Positions 1 through 9,097 of a stretch of DNA of 64,000 nucleotides are shown piece after piece. Position numbers and translations under genes: made by a program. The notes beneath the pieces are model-generated. The model made no database searches. It worked only from the letters and a program-made list of their open reading frames with translations, and had not been told where the DNA came from. The DNA lies in assembly GCA_026994195.1 (NCBI GenBank), contig JALWRH010000037.1, positions 1-64,000 on the forward strand. The letters run 5' to 3'. Each line of letters begins with the position of its first letter. Position 1 is the stretch's first letter. This stretch comes from Sedimenticola sp. Lineage in GTDB: Bacteria; Pseudomonadota; Gammaproteobacteria; Chromatiales; Chromatiaceae.

Positions 1-36
1 AGAGGGGACTTCAACGTCCTGGCATTCGTGCTCTGA
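1..36 (+). CDS. Possible C-terminal end of a truncated upstream gene
   Basis: Frame 1 from the first base is open for eleven codons (RGDFNVLAFVL) and then meets TGA. It would converge on the sulP gene, and a GC-rich hairpin lies between the two. The fragment is too short to identify, and an open frame of this length occurs easily by chance. Confidence 0.3.
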   Translation, partial: RGDFNVLAFVL

Positions 37-84
37 GGCTCATCTGACTGGCGAAAGTGCAGAGTTGGAGGGGGGTTGGGGGTG

Positions 85-110
85 CCGCCGGAGTTCATGC
101 CCTCCGGCGG
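85..110. terminator. GC-rich hairpin between the window edge and sulP
   Basis: CCGCCGGAG and CTCCGGCGG form a perfect 9-bp stem with an 8-nt loop, 37 bp beyond the sulP stop codon. Neither side has a clear U-run, so this is a candidate bidirectional or Rho-assisted terminator rather than a textbook intrinsic one. Confidence 0.45.
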
Positions 111-146
111 TTGTGCCAGGTTACCGACACAGAACCTGTTACCGGA

Positions 147-1907
147 TTATTTCTGTGGGGTTTCCGGTTCCAGACATTCCCGGAAAATACGGGTAACGCA
201 GGTTTCACAGCGCTTCTTGTCCAGCCGTTTGTATATGCCGGCAATGGCCTGGGGTTTGGTTTCAAAGAATTGTGCTGCGCCAATCTCCCGAATGAAGCCG
301 CCCTGCGCCATGAACTGCCACACTTTTCCTTTCATGCCGCAGAAATAGAGGTTTCCACCTTTTTCCTGCAGAGCATGGGCTTGATGCACCAGCATTTCAG
401 CACCGGCCACGTCAATGAAGTTAGCCCCGGACAGCACCAACAGAATGTGGTGAATGCCCTGTTTCTCCGCAATATCCATGAGCTTGGCTTCGATATGATT
501 GACCGAACCAAAGTATATGGACATGTCGATTCTCAGTATGCGCAACTGGGGACATTGAGCCAACGGTTTGGTTTCGATGTTGAGCAGCTTGCTCTTGGGA
601 TCATCTCGGTCGGGTGCCAGGGTGACGATGTCCGGGTGGGAAGTGCGGTTCAGGAAGATAACCAGGGACAGCAATACTCCAATGTAGATGGCAAATTCCA
701 GTTCCAGGAACAGAGTGGCCAGGAAAGTGGTGATCAGTATTCCGGTTTCCGAGGCGCTCGCTTTCACAAGGACTTTTATCTGATGGAATTCGATCAGATT
801 CCAGGCCACCAATAGAATCACGCCACCCATGGCGGCCACGGGGATGTAGGCGGTCAGGGGTGCAATGAGCAACACGATCAACATCAGCAGCACCGCGGCA
901 AATATGGCTGACATGGGGGTTACTGCGCCTGCTGCATAGTTGATGCCGGAACGGGTAAAGGATCCAGAACCCGCGTAACTGGAGAAGAAGCTGCCAAACA
1001 TGTTGGACAGGCCCTGGCCAATGAATTCCTGATTGCTGTCGATGAGCTGGTGCGACTTGGTGGCGACCGCACGGGAAATGGAGACGGCCTCGATCAATGC
1101 CAGCAAAGCCACGGCAAAGGCTTCGGGAGCCAGTTCCTGGATGGTGGCGAAAGAGAAATCAGGTTTGGAAAGGGGGGGCAGATGAGGGGGTATTTGCGGT
1201 ACGAGCTTGACGCCATGTTCTGCAGCGCCCAGCAGCACCGCCAATACGCTGCCCACGATGAGGGCAATCAACAGATGCGGAGCCTTGGGAGACAGTTTGC
1301 GCACGAATATGGCAGTCAGCAAAGTGGCCATGGCGATTATGAATACATACCAGTTGGTATCCCCCAGGTGATGGAAGATATCTATCCAGGTGTTGGCGAA
1401 AGACTCGCCTCTCGGCACCTCTACCCCAAGCACGTGTTTGATTTGGCTGGTGGCAATAAGTATTGCTGCGCCGGCGGTAAAGCCGACAACCACGGTGTGG
1501 GAAACAAAGTTGACCAGGGTACCCAGGCGGGCAAGGCCAAAGCCGAATTCGTAGGCGCCGGCCAAGAAGGTCAGGGTCAGGGCCATCTGGATGAATTCGG
1601 GTGAGCCGGGTTCTGCATAGCGGCTGATGGAAGAGAACACCACGATGGATATGGCCGTGGTGGGTCCCGATATCAGGTGCCTTGATGAGCCGAACAGGGC
1701 CGCGATGATAGGGGTGACCATGGCGGTATACAGCCCGTATTCGGGGGGCAGGCCCGCGATGGTGGCGAAGGCGATGCCCTGGGGCAATACGATGATGGCG
1801 CCGGTGAGGCCGGCCATGAAGTCCTTTTTCAGGGTGTCACGGTTGACCAGTGGCAGCCAGGCCAGGAAAGGAAGAAAACGGACAAGTTTGTTGTTGAATG
1901 ACGGCAT
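147..1907 (-). CDS. SulP family anion permease with STAS domain
   Basis: A 586-aa inner-membrane protein. The N-terminal 400 residues are a run of hydrophobic segments carrying the SulP signature near residue 35 (GAIIVLPQGIAFATIAGLPP). A cytosolic STAS domain covers roughly residues 455-560. SulP proteins move sulfate, bicarbonate or other anions; the exact substrate cannot be read from the sequence. The C-terminus adds a short cysteine-containing tail (RCETC). The ATG lies one base after the stop codon of the upstream SLC13-type permease, so the two form an operon, which favours a sulfate-related role (inference). Bicarbonate uptake is the main alternative. Confidence 0.9.
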   Translation of the reverse strand: MPSFNNKLVRFLPFLAWLPLVNRDTLKKDFMAGLTGAIIVLPQGIAFATIAGLPPEYGLYTAMVTPIIAALFGSSRHLISGPTTAISIVVFSSISRYAEPGSPEFIQMALTLTFLAGAYEFGFGLARLGTLVNFVSHTVVVGFTAGAAILIATSQIKHVLGVEVPRGESFANTWIDIFHHLGDTNWYVFIIAMATLLTAIFVRKLSPKAPHLLIALIVGSVLAVLLGAAEHGVKLVPQIPPHLPPLSKPDFSFATIQELAPEAFAVALLALIEAVSISRAVATKSHQLIDSNQEFIGQGLSNMFGSFFSSYAGSGSFTRSGINYAAGAVTPMSAIFAAVLLMLIVLLIAPLTAYIPVAAMGGVILLVAWNLIEFHQIKVLVKASASETGILITTFLATLFLELEFAIYIGVLLSLVIFLNRTSHPDIVTLAPDRDDPKSKLLNIETKPLAQCPQLRILRIDMSIYFGSVNHIEAKLMDIAEKQGIHHILLVLSGANFIDVAGAEMLVHQAHALQEKGGNLYFCGMKGKVWQFMAQGGFIREIGAAQFFETKPQAIAGIYKRLDKKRCETCVTRIFRECLEPETPQK

Positions 1908-1908
1908 A

Positions 1909-3882
1909 TCAGAAAACCAGGTTCATCATGGCTATGGCAACGACAAGGAACAGCAGCGTCATGACACCGCCAGCCCGCATGAAGTCTTTCACTTTGTATC
2001 CTCCGGGTCCCATGATCAGGGCGTTTACCTGGTGGGTGGGGATGAGGAAAGAGTTGGAAGTGGCGATGGCCACAGTGAGGGCAAACACCGCAGGATTGGC
2101 ACCGGGTATGCCCAGGGCGATGTTGACCGCCAGAGGCACGAGTAACACCGTCGCGCCCACGTTGGACATGACCAGGGTGAAGAAGGTTGCCAGGGTGGCT
2201 ACTGCCAGCTGAATCACCCAGACAGGCATATGACCCACCACGGACAGGGTTTGCTCGGCAATCCAGCGGGCAGTGCCGGAGGTTTCAACGGCCAGGCCCA
2301 GCGGAATCAGGGAAGCAAGTAGGAATACCGTTTTCCAGGATACGGCTTCATAGGCCTCTTCAATCTTGAGTACGCCGGAAAGCACCATGCCCACAGCGCC
2401 GGTAAGCAGAGACACCGACAGGCGCAGATCAGTGAAAAGCACCAGTGAGAGGGCAATGGAGAAGAATATGGCCGCCCATCCCAGCTTGTGGGGGCGTTCC
2501 TCCTCCTGGGGAAATTCTGTGGTGACCACGACAAAGTTGCGGTCTTTCTTCAAACGGGTGAGGTTGTCCCAGGCCGTATGTACAACCAGGGTATCGCCAG
2601 CCTGCAGGGGCAGGTCGCGGATGTTGTCACCTTCGCCCAGGGTCTTGCCGTTCCGATGCAGGGCAACCATGGCAATGCCATACACCTTGCGCATCCATAC
2701 GTCACGGGCGCTCTTGCCAATGAGGTTGGAACCGGGAGGAATAACAATCTCGGCAATACCGGCCTTGGTGGCTGCCAGGGATTCGGCAAAGGTGCGCAGG
2801 GAGTCACGCTTTTTCAGGCCGTACTTTTCCACGAAGTGGTCGAGATGCTCGGGAGCCGCGACAATGCCCAGCACCATGCCGGCCTCGAATTCTGTATCGC
2901 GGGCAATGGTATTGGGTCCGACCCGGGTTTCCTGGCCGCTGCGCTTGCTTGCGATGATGCGAATACGGTAAGTGGTTTCCACATCGTCCAGTTTTTTGCC
3001 TATCAGGGGGCTGGTTTCAGGAACCACTACCTCGTACAGGGCATAGTCGATGCCATAGGTATTGTGCAGGTAGTCCATGGTGCTGGAGGCTGTAGTGGAG
3101 CTGCCGTCATTTTCTGACTCGGTGACCGGCAAAACGAAACGTCCGGCAAGGACAAAATACAGGATACCTGTTATCACCAATACGACACCCACGGGCGTCA
3201 CGGAAAACAGCCCCCAGGGCTGCATCTGCTGATCGGGTGGCAAGGCGTGGTTGGAGGTGGCCATCAGATCATTGAGCAGAATCAGGGGCGAGGACCCTAC
3301 CAGGGTGACGGTGCCGCCGAGGATGGCGCAGAATCCCATGGGCATAAGCAGGCGAGAGAGGGGAATGCCGGAACGTGCGGAAATCCGTGAGACCACCGGC
3401 AGGAACAGGGCGGCTGCGCCCACGTTCTGCATGAATGAAGAAATGAAAGCCACGGTACCGGAAATGATGGGAATAATGCGCTTTTCCGTCGTGCCACCCA
3501 CTTTGAGGATAAAAGCCGCCACCTTGGACATGAGGCCCGTTTTGTCAAGGCCGGCGCCGATGATCATAACCGCGACAATGGACATGACGGCGTTACTGCC
3601 AAAACCATCGAACAGATGCTGGTTGTCCACCAGTCCTTTGTCCAGGCCCATGAGCGGTGCCAGAAATGAGGTAAGACCCAGCAGAACCATGATGACGACA
3701 GCGGCGACATCCACATCCACGATCTCGAAGGCAAAAAGATAGATCGTCAGTACCAGGATGGAAACCACCCATGCGATCTCCGTGCTTGGGCTGACCATGG
3801 CCAAGCCGATGGCCACAAGAAAGAAAATGCCTGCTGAAACAAGTTGCTTGAGAGGCAGAGAACTGCCGGGTTTATCTGACAT
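1909..3882 (-). CDS. SLC13/DASS-type anion permease with two RCK_C (TrkA-C) domains
   Basis: A 657-aa membrane transporter. Two hydrophobic halves (about residues 1-250 and 465-657) flank a soluble middle that contains two TrkA-C/RCK_C repeats, each with a PxxSxLIGK-like start (ETSPLIGKKL and PGSNLIGKSA). The C-terminal motif ATSNSFLIPTHQVNALIMGP is typical of the SLC13/CitT group. Family members take up sulfate, dicarboxylates or other anions coupled to sodium or protons, and the RCK_C pair probably senses a ligand. It is the first gene of a two-gene operon with the SulP permease. Two putative anion carriers from one transcript suggests a dedicated sulfur-oxyanion uptake unit (inference). 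Confidence 0.88.
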   Translation of the reverse strand: MSDKPGSSLPLKQLVSAGIFFLVAIGLAMVSPSTEIAWVVSILVLTIYLFAFEIVDVDVAAVVIMVLLGLTSFLAPLMGLDKGLVDNQHLFDGFGSNAVMSIVAVMIIGAGLDKTGLMSKVAAFILKVGGTTEKRIIPIISGTVAFISSFMQNVGAAALFLPVVSRISARSGIPLSRLLMPMGFCAILGGTVTLVGSSPLILLNDLMATSNHALPPDQQMQPWGLFSVTPVGVVLVITGILYFVLAGRFVLPVTESENDGSSTTASSTMDYLHNTYGIDYALYEVVVPETSPLIGKKLDDVETTYRIRIIASKRSGQETRVGPNTIARDTEFEAGMVLGIVAAPEHLDHFVEKYGLKKRDSLRTFAESLAATKAGIAEIVIPPGSNLIGKSARDVWMRKVYGIAMVALHRNGKTLGEGDNIRDLPLQAGDTLVVHTAWDNLTRLKKDRNFVVVTTEFPQEEERPHKLGWAAIFFSIALSLVLFTDLRLSVSLLTGAVGMVLSGVLKIEEAYEAVSWKTVFLLASLIPLGLAVETSGTARWIAEQTLSVVGHMPVWVIQLAVATLATFFTLVMSNVGATVLLVPLAVNIALGIPGANPAVFALTVAIATSNSFLIPTHQVNALIMGPGGYKVKDFMRAGGVMTLLFLVVAIAMMNLVF

Positions 3883-3929
3883 GAAAGTGGCCTTGGAGTG
3901 GTATATCAGTAGATTATGGAAATCTAATT

Positions 3930-3959
3930 AGTATACCTTACGCAGGGTTTCTTATTCAA
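3930..3959 (-). promoter_or_regulatory. Sigma-70-type promoter for the SLC13-SulP operon
   Basis: On the minus strand TTGAAT and TATACT are separated by 18 bp. The -10 box lies about 47 bp upstream of the permease ATG. Assigned by consensus only. Confidence 0.5.
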
Positions 3960-4002
3960 GTTCAACCTGCTTTTGAAGGGCTAGACATGATGTTTTGACC
4001 TG

Positions 4003-4039
4003 CCCATCCTCAACCCCGTGGGTTATGTTTGAGGATGGG
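4003..4039. repeat. 11-bp perfect inverted repeat in the rsmJ / SLC13 gap
   Basis: CCCATCCTCAA and TTGAGGATGGG are separated by 15 nt. The hairpin lies about 100 bp past the rsmJ stop codon and upstream of the SLC13 promoter. It could be a terminator for rsmJ or an operator. No strong U-run follows in either direction. Confidence 0.5.
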
Positions 4040-4082
4040 AAATACTTCCCGACACAGAGCCATAATTTGAGGAGGACAGGTC

Positions 4083-4289
4083 ATGAAAGAGTTTAATGAA
4101 GAACAGGCAAGTGTATTTCAAAGAGTGGAGGGCTTGAGATCATTCCCGGCGCGTGGGCAGGTATATGTCATAGCGTGTCTTGGGAGCCCGCACCTGGAAA
4201 TCCGGCGTCAGATCTGCCAGGAAGGGCGCTCGGGCCGGGCGTTTCACCGCTACCCGTTTGATTGCCCTGCGGCGGGCAACGTCGAGTAG
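4083..4289 (+). CDS. Doubtful 68-aa ORF antisense to the rsmJ 3' end
   Basis: A strong Shine-Dalgarno sequence (AGGAGG, 7 nt before the ATG) precedes a hydrophilic N-terminus (MKEFNEEQASVFQRVEGLRS) that lies in intergenic DNA. After codon 20 the frame simply runs antisense through rsmJ and its composition becomes shadow-like. It could be the 5' stub of a lost gene. I do not recognise a family, and it may not be a functional gene. Confidence 0.2.
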   Translation: MKEFNEEQASVFQRVEGLRSFPARGQVYVIACLGSPHLEIRRQICQEGRSGRAFHRYPFDCPAAGNVE

Positions 4290-4910
4290 CTGCCCGCCCT
4301 GCTGATCCGGGCCCAACAATTGCTGCAGGGTGTACATTTCTTTTTTGGCCAGGGCGTTCTTTCCTTTGTGCGGGTACATGGGATCGAGATAGATGCTGTC
4401 CGGACAGCTGCTTTCATCCATTGCGCTCAGAATCTCGATGGCGTTACCGTGCATCAGGGACATGCGGCTGACAATGTCCCGCAGCTCATCTGTTTCTCCT
4501 GCCCGGTACAGTCCGTCCTGGAGGAGGGCGTGCACAACGGGGGACTGTTCCACCATGCGCACTTCGCATCCCAGGGTGGCAAGGACAAAAGCATCGCTGC
4601 CGAAGCCTGCTGTGGCATCCAGGACCCGGGGGGTGAAGCCGGGTTTCATGCCCACAGCCCGGGCCAGTGGAGAGCGTCGTCCTTCCCCCTGACGGCGGCG
4701 GTGGGCCGCTTTGCCCTGGCTGAAATCCACGTAAACAGGGCCTGGTGCCCCTGCGGTGCATTGGCGTAGCTGTAGCCGGCCCTGGGCGTACTCCAGGCAG
4801 AAGTCGCTGCTTATGGCAGGGGAACGGGACAGGGGGCAGCTGAGACGTTTGGCCAGGGCTTCTTCTTTTTCTGTCTCGCCGGTGGCCAGAATGCTGATGG
4901 TTGGCTTCAT
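4140..4910 (-). CDS. rsmJ: 16S rRNA (guanine-1516-N2)-methyltransferase RsmJ
   Basis: A 256-aa class I SAM-dependent methyltransferase of the RsmJ (former DUF548) family, which methylates G1516 of 16S rRNA. Visible motifs are the RsmJ-typical DFSQGKAAHRR stretch, the SAM-binding VLDATAGFGSDAFVLA motif I, and SIYLDPMYPHKGK as the catalytic DPMYP loop. The ORF track extends the frame to 5237, but that part is a shadow of bioA. The true ATG at 4908-4910 overlaps the bioA TGA in an ATGA arrangement, which implies translational coupling. It is the last gene of the ubiA-bioA-rsmJ operon. Confidence 0.93.
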   Translation of the reverse strand: MKPTISILATGETEKEEALAKRLSCPLSRSPAISSDFCLEYAQGRLQLRQCTAGAPGPVYVDFSQGKAAHRRRQGEGRRSPLARAVGMKPGFTPRVLDATAGFGSDAFVLATLGCEVRMVEQSPVVHALLQDGLYRAGETDELRDIVSRMSLMHGNAIEILSAMDESSCPDSIYLDPMYPHKGKNALAKKEMYTLQQLLGPDQQGGQLLDVARRRAIKRVAVKRPARAPFLADLTPDFQVRAPKTRYDIYLPTRRE

Positions 4911-6184
4911 GTGTGCTGGTGCACCACTTGCACCACGGCTGCGCACAGAGCCTCCAGGTCGTCGTCGTTCATGATGAAAGGCGGCATGAGATAGACCAGT
5001 TTGCCGAAAGGGCGTACCCAGACACCCTGCTCGACGAAGGCGGGTTGCAGGCGATTCATGTCTGCCGCCTGTTTCAGTTCCACCACGCCAATGGCACCCA
5101 GCACACGTACCTCCCGGACGCCAGGGTGCTCGCGGCAAGGCGCCAGTCCGGTTTCCAGTTTTTCCTGGAGGCGGGTCAGGTTCTGCTGCCAGGGGCTTTC
5201 GAGGAGCAGGCTGATGCTGGCGCTGGCCAGGCTGCATGCCAGGGGATTGGCCATGAAGGTGGGGCCATGCATGAACACCCCGGGGGGATGGTTGGCGATG
5301 GCTGCGCTCACTTTTTCTGTCGTAAGGGTGGCGGCCAGGGTCATGTAACCCCCTGTGAGGGCTTTCCCCAGACAGAGAATGTCAGGACTGATGGCGGCGT
5401 GTTCGCAGGCAAAGAGTTTGCCCGTGCGCCCAAAGCCGGTAGCGATCTCATCCAGGATAAGCAGCACATCATGCTCATTGCAGAGAGCGCGTACCCGGTG
5501 CAGGTAATCTGCTGAATAGAAGCGCATGCCGCCGGCGCCCTGTACGATGGGCTCCAGGATCACGGCGGCAATGTCCTCGTGGTGGTTTTCCATGAGTTGC
5601 CTGAACTGCGCAATATCCTCGTCCGTACAGGCTTGACCAAATGCAGTCGCGGGCGCAGGGGCGAAAAATTGTTGCGTCAGGCTGTCCTGGAACAGGCTGT
5701 GCATGCCGGTGACAGGATCGCAAACGGACATGGCGCCAAAGGTGTCCCCGTGATAGCCATTGCGCACCGTGAGAAAATGCTGGCGGGACTGGCCCTGGGA
5801 CTGCCAGTACTGGATGGCCATTTTCATGGCCACTTCCACGGCGACCGAGCCGGAATCCGCAAAGAAAACTTTTTCCAACGGGGCAGGTGTCAGTTCCACC
5901 AGCTGCCGGGCCAGTCTCACCGCAGGTTCGTGGGTGAGGCCGCCGAACATGACATGGGCCATGTCTGCGAGCTGGTCTTCCACGGCTTGATTCAGGCGGG
6001 GATGGTTGTAGCCATGAATGGCGCACCACCAGGAAGCCATGCCGTCGATGAGCTCGCGGCCATCGGCCAGGGTGAGGCGTACCCCCTTAGCGGATACTAC
6101 GGGAAACACCGGACCTGCGCCCATGGCAGCATAGGGGTGCCAGACCAGGTTCTTGTCCTGCTGGAGCAGCTGCTCAGGCGTCAT
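4907..6184 (-). CDS. bioA: Adenosylmethionine-8-amino-7-oxononanoate aminotransferase (DAPA synthase)
   Basis: A 425-aa PLP-dependent class III aminotransferase of biotin synthesis, which uses S-adenosylmethionine to aminate KAPA to DAPA. The BioA-like N-terminus [12 protein letters not shown] is present, as are [11 protein letters not shown], the PLP-binding [12 protein letters not shown] and the Schiff-base lysine region [11 protein letters not shown] chose the start at MTPEQLLQQ because it overlaps the ubiA stop (ATGA); the 26 extra upstream codons in the track shadow ubiA. The other bio genes are not in the window, so bioA is detached from any bioFHCD cluster. Confidence 0.94.
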   Translation of the reverse strand: MTPEQLLQQDKNLVWHPYAAMGAGPVFPVVSAKGVRLTLADGRELIDGMASWWCAIHGYNHPRLNQAVEDQLADMAHVMFGGLTHEPAVRLARQLVELTPAPLEKVFFADSGSVAVEVAMKMAIQYWQSQGQSRQHFLTVRNGYHGDTFGAMSVCDPVTGMHSLFQDSLTQQFFAPAPATAFGQACTDEDIAQFRQLMENHHEDIAAVILEPIVQGAGGMRFYSADYLHRVRALCNEHDVLLILDEIATGFGRTGKLFACEHAAISPDILCLGKALTGGYMTLAATLTTEKVSAAIANHPPGVFMHGPTFMANPLACSLASASISLLLESPWQQNLTRLQEKLETGLAPCREHPGVREVRVLGAIGVVELKQAADMNRLQPAFVEQGVWVRPFGKLVYLMPPFIMNDDDLEALCAAVVQVVHQHT

Positions 6185-7053
6185 GGCAGGTAATAATTGG
6201 CCAGGATACCGAGGAAGATCACCACGCCAATCCAGTGATTGTGCAGGAAAGCCCGGAAACAAAGGGTTCTGTCACGCTGCCGTATCAGCCACTGATGATA
6301 GAGCATCAGTCCCAGGGCGAACCCCAGAGCCATGTAGTAATACCTGCCCAGCAGAAACAGCTGTCCCACGTGGTAAAGAATGCCCAGGAAGATCATTTGC
6401 AGCAGGCCGATGACCAGCCTGTCCCAGGTTCCGAACAGAATGGCCGTGGATTTGACGCCGATCTTCAGATCATCATCCCTGTCCACCATGGCGTACATGG
6501 TGTCATAGATGAGCGCCCATACCAGCACCGCCAGGAACAGCCACCAGGAACGGGGATCTATGTGGCCGGTCTGGGCTGCGAACACCATGGGGATGGCCCA
6601 GCCGAAAGCGGCTCCCAGGTAAGCCTGGGGCAAATGGGTGAAACGCTTGGTAAAGGGATAGCTGGCAGCGAGAAAGGCCCCAATGAAAGACAGTGCAATG
6701 GTCAGGGTGTTCAGGGTGAGAACCAGAACAAAGGCCAGGCCAACCAGCAGACCAAACAGTAACAGGGTTTCTTTCTCGCTCACCAGGCCTGCGGTCAAGG
6801 GGCGTTGGGCGGTACGTTTGACGTGGCGGTCGATGTCCCTGTCCGCATAGTCGTTGATCACGCAGCCGGCGGAACGCATGAGCACCACGCCAGCAACGAA
6901 TACCACTACCAGCCAGGGCTTGGGATGCCCCTCGGCGGCAATCCACAAAGCCCACAAAGTAGGCCACAGCAACAGCAGGATGCCAATGGGCTTGTCCAGG
7001 CGCATGAGGCGCGCGTAGGACTGCCAGCGATGACGGTGTAGGGTATTTTCCAA
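6181..7053 (-). CDS. ubiA: 4-hydroxybenzoate polyprenyltransferase
   Basis: A 290-aa integral membrane prenyltransferase that attaches the polyprenyl tail to 4-hydroxybenzoate in ubiquinone synthesis. The two Asp-rich motifs that bind magnesium-diphosphate are clear: [15 protein letters not shown] near residue 68 and [14 protein letters not shown] near residue 190. Several hydrophobic helices surround them, and the length is typical of UbiA. No ubiC chorismate lyase lies beside it. It is the first gene of the operon with bioA and rsmJ and is divergent from the M48 lipoprotein gene. Confidence 0.95.
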   Translation of the reverse strand: MENTLHRHRWQSYARLMRLDKPIGILLLLWPTLWALWIAAEGHPKPWLVVVFVAGVVLMRSAGCVINDYADRDIDRHVKRTAQRPLTAGLVSEKETLLLFGLLVGLAFVLVLTLNTLTIALSFIGAFLAASYPFTKRFTHLPQAYLGAAFGWAIPMVFAAQTGHIDPRSWWLFLAVLVWALIYDTMYAMVDRDDDLKIGVKSTAILFGTWDRLVIGLLQMIFLGILYHVGQLFLLGRYYYMALGFALGLMLYHQWLIRQRDRTLCFRAFLHNHWIGVVIFLGILANYYLP

Positions 7054-7177
7054 AATTCGGCCTTCTCTAATAAGCCATGAACTCGTTTGGCCGGTTCATG
7101 GACAGATCTGAACCTCCCCGGAATGGGTTATCATACCAAATCCCCGTTTTATGGTTCACCAGCAATACCCCGATATC

Positions 7178-7996
7178 ATGATTCGAAGACTTCTTCTGCC
7201 CCTTATCGTGACTTTGCTCATTGGCGCTTGTTCCACAAGCCCTACGGGCAGGCATCAGCTGATGCTGGTCAGCCCTTCACAGGCGGTTCAGGCATCGGAA
7301 AAAGCCTATCCGGAAAAGCTCAAGGAATATGCTGCGAAGGGCAAGCTAAACAACAAACCCCGGATGTTGGCCCGGGTGAAAAGGATCACCGGCCGCCTTA
7401 TTGCCCAGGCGATCCGCATGTATCCCGAGAGCCGTAACTGGCAATGGGAAGTCGTGCTAATCGATGACCCGGAAGTCGTCAATGCCTGGTGCATGGCGGG
7501 AGGCAAGATGGCCGTGTATTCGGGTCTTATTGAAAAAATTCAGCCTACAGATGATGAACTGGCCCAGGTTATGGCTCATGAGATCAGCCATGCTCTGGCC
7601 AACCATGTGGCGGAACAGATGTCCGTTGCCATGGCTTCCCAACTGGGCCTGGCGGTATTGTCCGCCACCGCCTTGCACGACAGCCGTTACCGTTCAGCGG
7701 CGCTCACGGGCGCAGCGCTGGCAGCCACTTTGGCCATACAGCTGCCCTACAGCCGCGCTGCGGAGGCGGAGGCGGACCGAATAGGCATCGAGATTGCCGC
7801 CAGGGCCGGCTATGATCCCAATGCCGCTGCGTCACTCTGGCGCAAGATGGAGCAGGTCAGCAAGGATTCACCGCCGGAACTGCTGAACACGCATCCCTCA
7901 GCCGCCAATCGCCAACGGACCTTGTCAGAGCTGGCGCCAAAGATGATGAAATATTATCACCCGGATGAATTGCATCCGGTATATCCCCTGGATTGA
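7178..7996 (+). CDS. M48-family zinc metalloprotease lipoprotein (LoiP/YggG-like)
   Basis: A 272-aa periplasm-facing protease. The N-terminus MIRRLLLPLIVTLLIGACST is a lipoprotein signal with the lipobox IGAC. The zinc-binding HEXXH is present as AHEISHAL, and a downstream EAEADRIG supplies the third ligand glutamate, as in M48 peptidases. The track starts nine codons earlier (MVHQQYPDI); I prefer the later ATG because it puts the signal peptide at the N-terminus, although neither start has a good Shine-Dalgarno sequence. The family acts in envelope protein quality control. It is a single gene, divergent from ubiA. Confidence 0.88.
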   Translation: MIRRLLLPLIVTLLIGACSTSPTGRHQLMLVSPSQAVQASEKAYPEKLKEYAAKGKLNNKPRMLARVKRITGRLIAQAIRMYPESRNWQWEVVLIDDPEVVNAWCMAGGKMAVYSGLIEKIQPTDDELAQVMAHEISHALANHVAEQMSVAMASQLGLAVLSATALHDSRYRSAALTGAALAATLAIQLPYSRAAEAEADRIGIEIAARAGYDPNAAASLWRKMEQVSKDSPPELLNTHPSAANRQRTLSELAPKMMKYYHPDELHPVYPLD

Positions 7997-8009
7997 TTGA
8001 ACACCAATA

Positions 8010-8789
8010 TCAATGCTCCAGGCGCTTGAAGGGATCTTGCCGGTAATACCTGCGCAACAGGATGTATACATGCTCACAGTAGTGCTTCAGGGTTGAAGGG
8101 GCGGTAAAGAAGTATTCACTGAGGACGGCAAAGAATTCTGCGGGATTGGTGGCCGCGTAAGGATTGATGCATTTGTGTCCATGTTCCAGGCGCTGCTGCA
8201 GATGCGCATAGGCCTGACTCAGAGTGTGGCTCCATTCTTCAATGGACATGTCCGGATGCAGAGGCGGCATGCCATTGACCCGGCCGTTGAGGGCGTCGAG
8301 CTTGTGAGCGAATTCATGGATGATCACATGGCTTCCGGGACGGTGCTGATAGCTGTCCCGCAGCACATCCTCCCAGGACAGCACCAGAGGACCGTTTTCC
8401 CATGACTCGCCGCTCAAGGGCGGTTCCTGCTCGTGAGCAATGCCAAATTCATCCGTGACGGTCCGCCTTACCTTGAATGCGCCGGGATACACGATCAGTT
8501 CCTTCCAGCCATCATAGCTGGATTCATCCAGTTCCAGGGCCAGAAGGGAAGCCTGTGCGGCAATGACAGCTTTCATCTCCAGGTTCATCTCCAGGCCTTG
8601 CACGCCATGAATGGCCTTGTCGTGCAGAAGCAGGGTGGTGCGTTCTCTCAGGCGTACAGCCTGGCGAACGCTGAGATTGTGCAGCAGGTACAGTTCCCGG
8701 CGCAGCTTGCGCCATAGGTGATCGGGTAGCGCATGATTGCGCAGGATCTGCAGGGAACGATAACGTCTGAGTCGTGAGAACATGGTCAA
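8010..8789 (-). CDS. mtfA: MtfA-like zinc peptidase
   Basis: A 259-aa cytosolic metallopeptidase of the MtfA (M90) family. The active-site segment SHVIIHEFAHKLDALNGR carries the HEXXH motif and the family-typical LDALNG continuation; NPAEFFAVLSEYFF further on supplies another conserved acidic region. In E. coli MtfA binds and inactivates the glucose repressor Mlc. Whether an Mlc homologue exists here is unknown, and the family is widespread without it. The gene is convergent with the M48 gene, with only 13 bp between the stop codons. Confidence 0.88.
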   Translation of the reverse strand: MTMFSRLRRYRSLQILRNHALPDHLWRKLRRELYLLHNLSVRQAVRLRERTTLLLHDKAIHGVQGLEMNLEMKAVIAAQASLLALELDESSYDGWKELIVYPGAFKVRRTVTDEFGIAHEQEPPLSGESWENGPLVLSWEDVLRDSYQHRPGSHVIIHEFAHKLDALNGRVNGMPPLHPDMSIEEWSHTLSQAYAHLQQRLEHGHKCINPYAATNPAEFFAVLSEYFFTAPSTLKHYCEHVYILLRRYYRQDPFKRLEH

Positions 8790-9097
8790 GGCTGTGATGC
8801 TGCATGGTAATCAGGCAAGTATACGCGCTGGCGCCGAATATTGGCTTTAACCCCTATAATTCACGAATTCCATGGGCCCTCGCTTGTTTCTTGTTTCCAC
8901 AATGAATTTGCTTAAGATGCCCGTAATCACTGATACGGGACGATCCCAGAAAATCCCTTGTGAAACCAATCTCCTGCGTGATCATCACGTAAATTCATGA
9001 AATTTCCGGGTTAGTTCTACAGGGAATATACCCCTTGGGAAAATATTTGCTAAAATGCTATAAATATTTTCCATAACCTATTGATTTTATATATTCC
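8790..9097. other. Intergenic region between mtfA and ftsK
   Basis: About 300 bp of AT-richer DNA between divergent genes. I see no ORF or RNA gene in it, only candidate ftsK promoter boxes near its right end. Confidence 0.6.
9035..9064 (+). promoter_or_regulatory. Candidate sigma-70 promoter for the ftsK operon
   Basis: TTGGGA and TATAAA are separated by 18 bp, and the -10 box ends 33 bp before the ftsK GTG. The region is strongly AT-rich, so alternative boxes nearby cannot be excluded. Confidence 0.4.

Noticed and set aside
1050-1604. Long plus-strand ORF of 184 aa opposite the SulP gene
   Set aside because: It is antisense to a well-supported membrane protein and has Gln/Gly/His-rich shadow composition with no family features.
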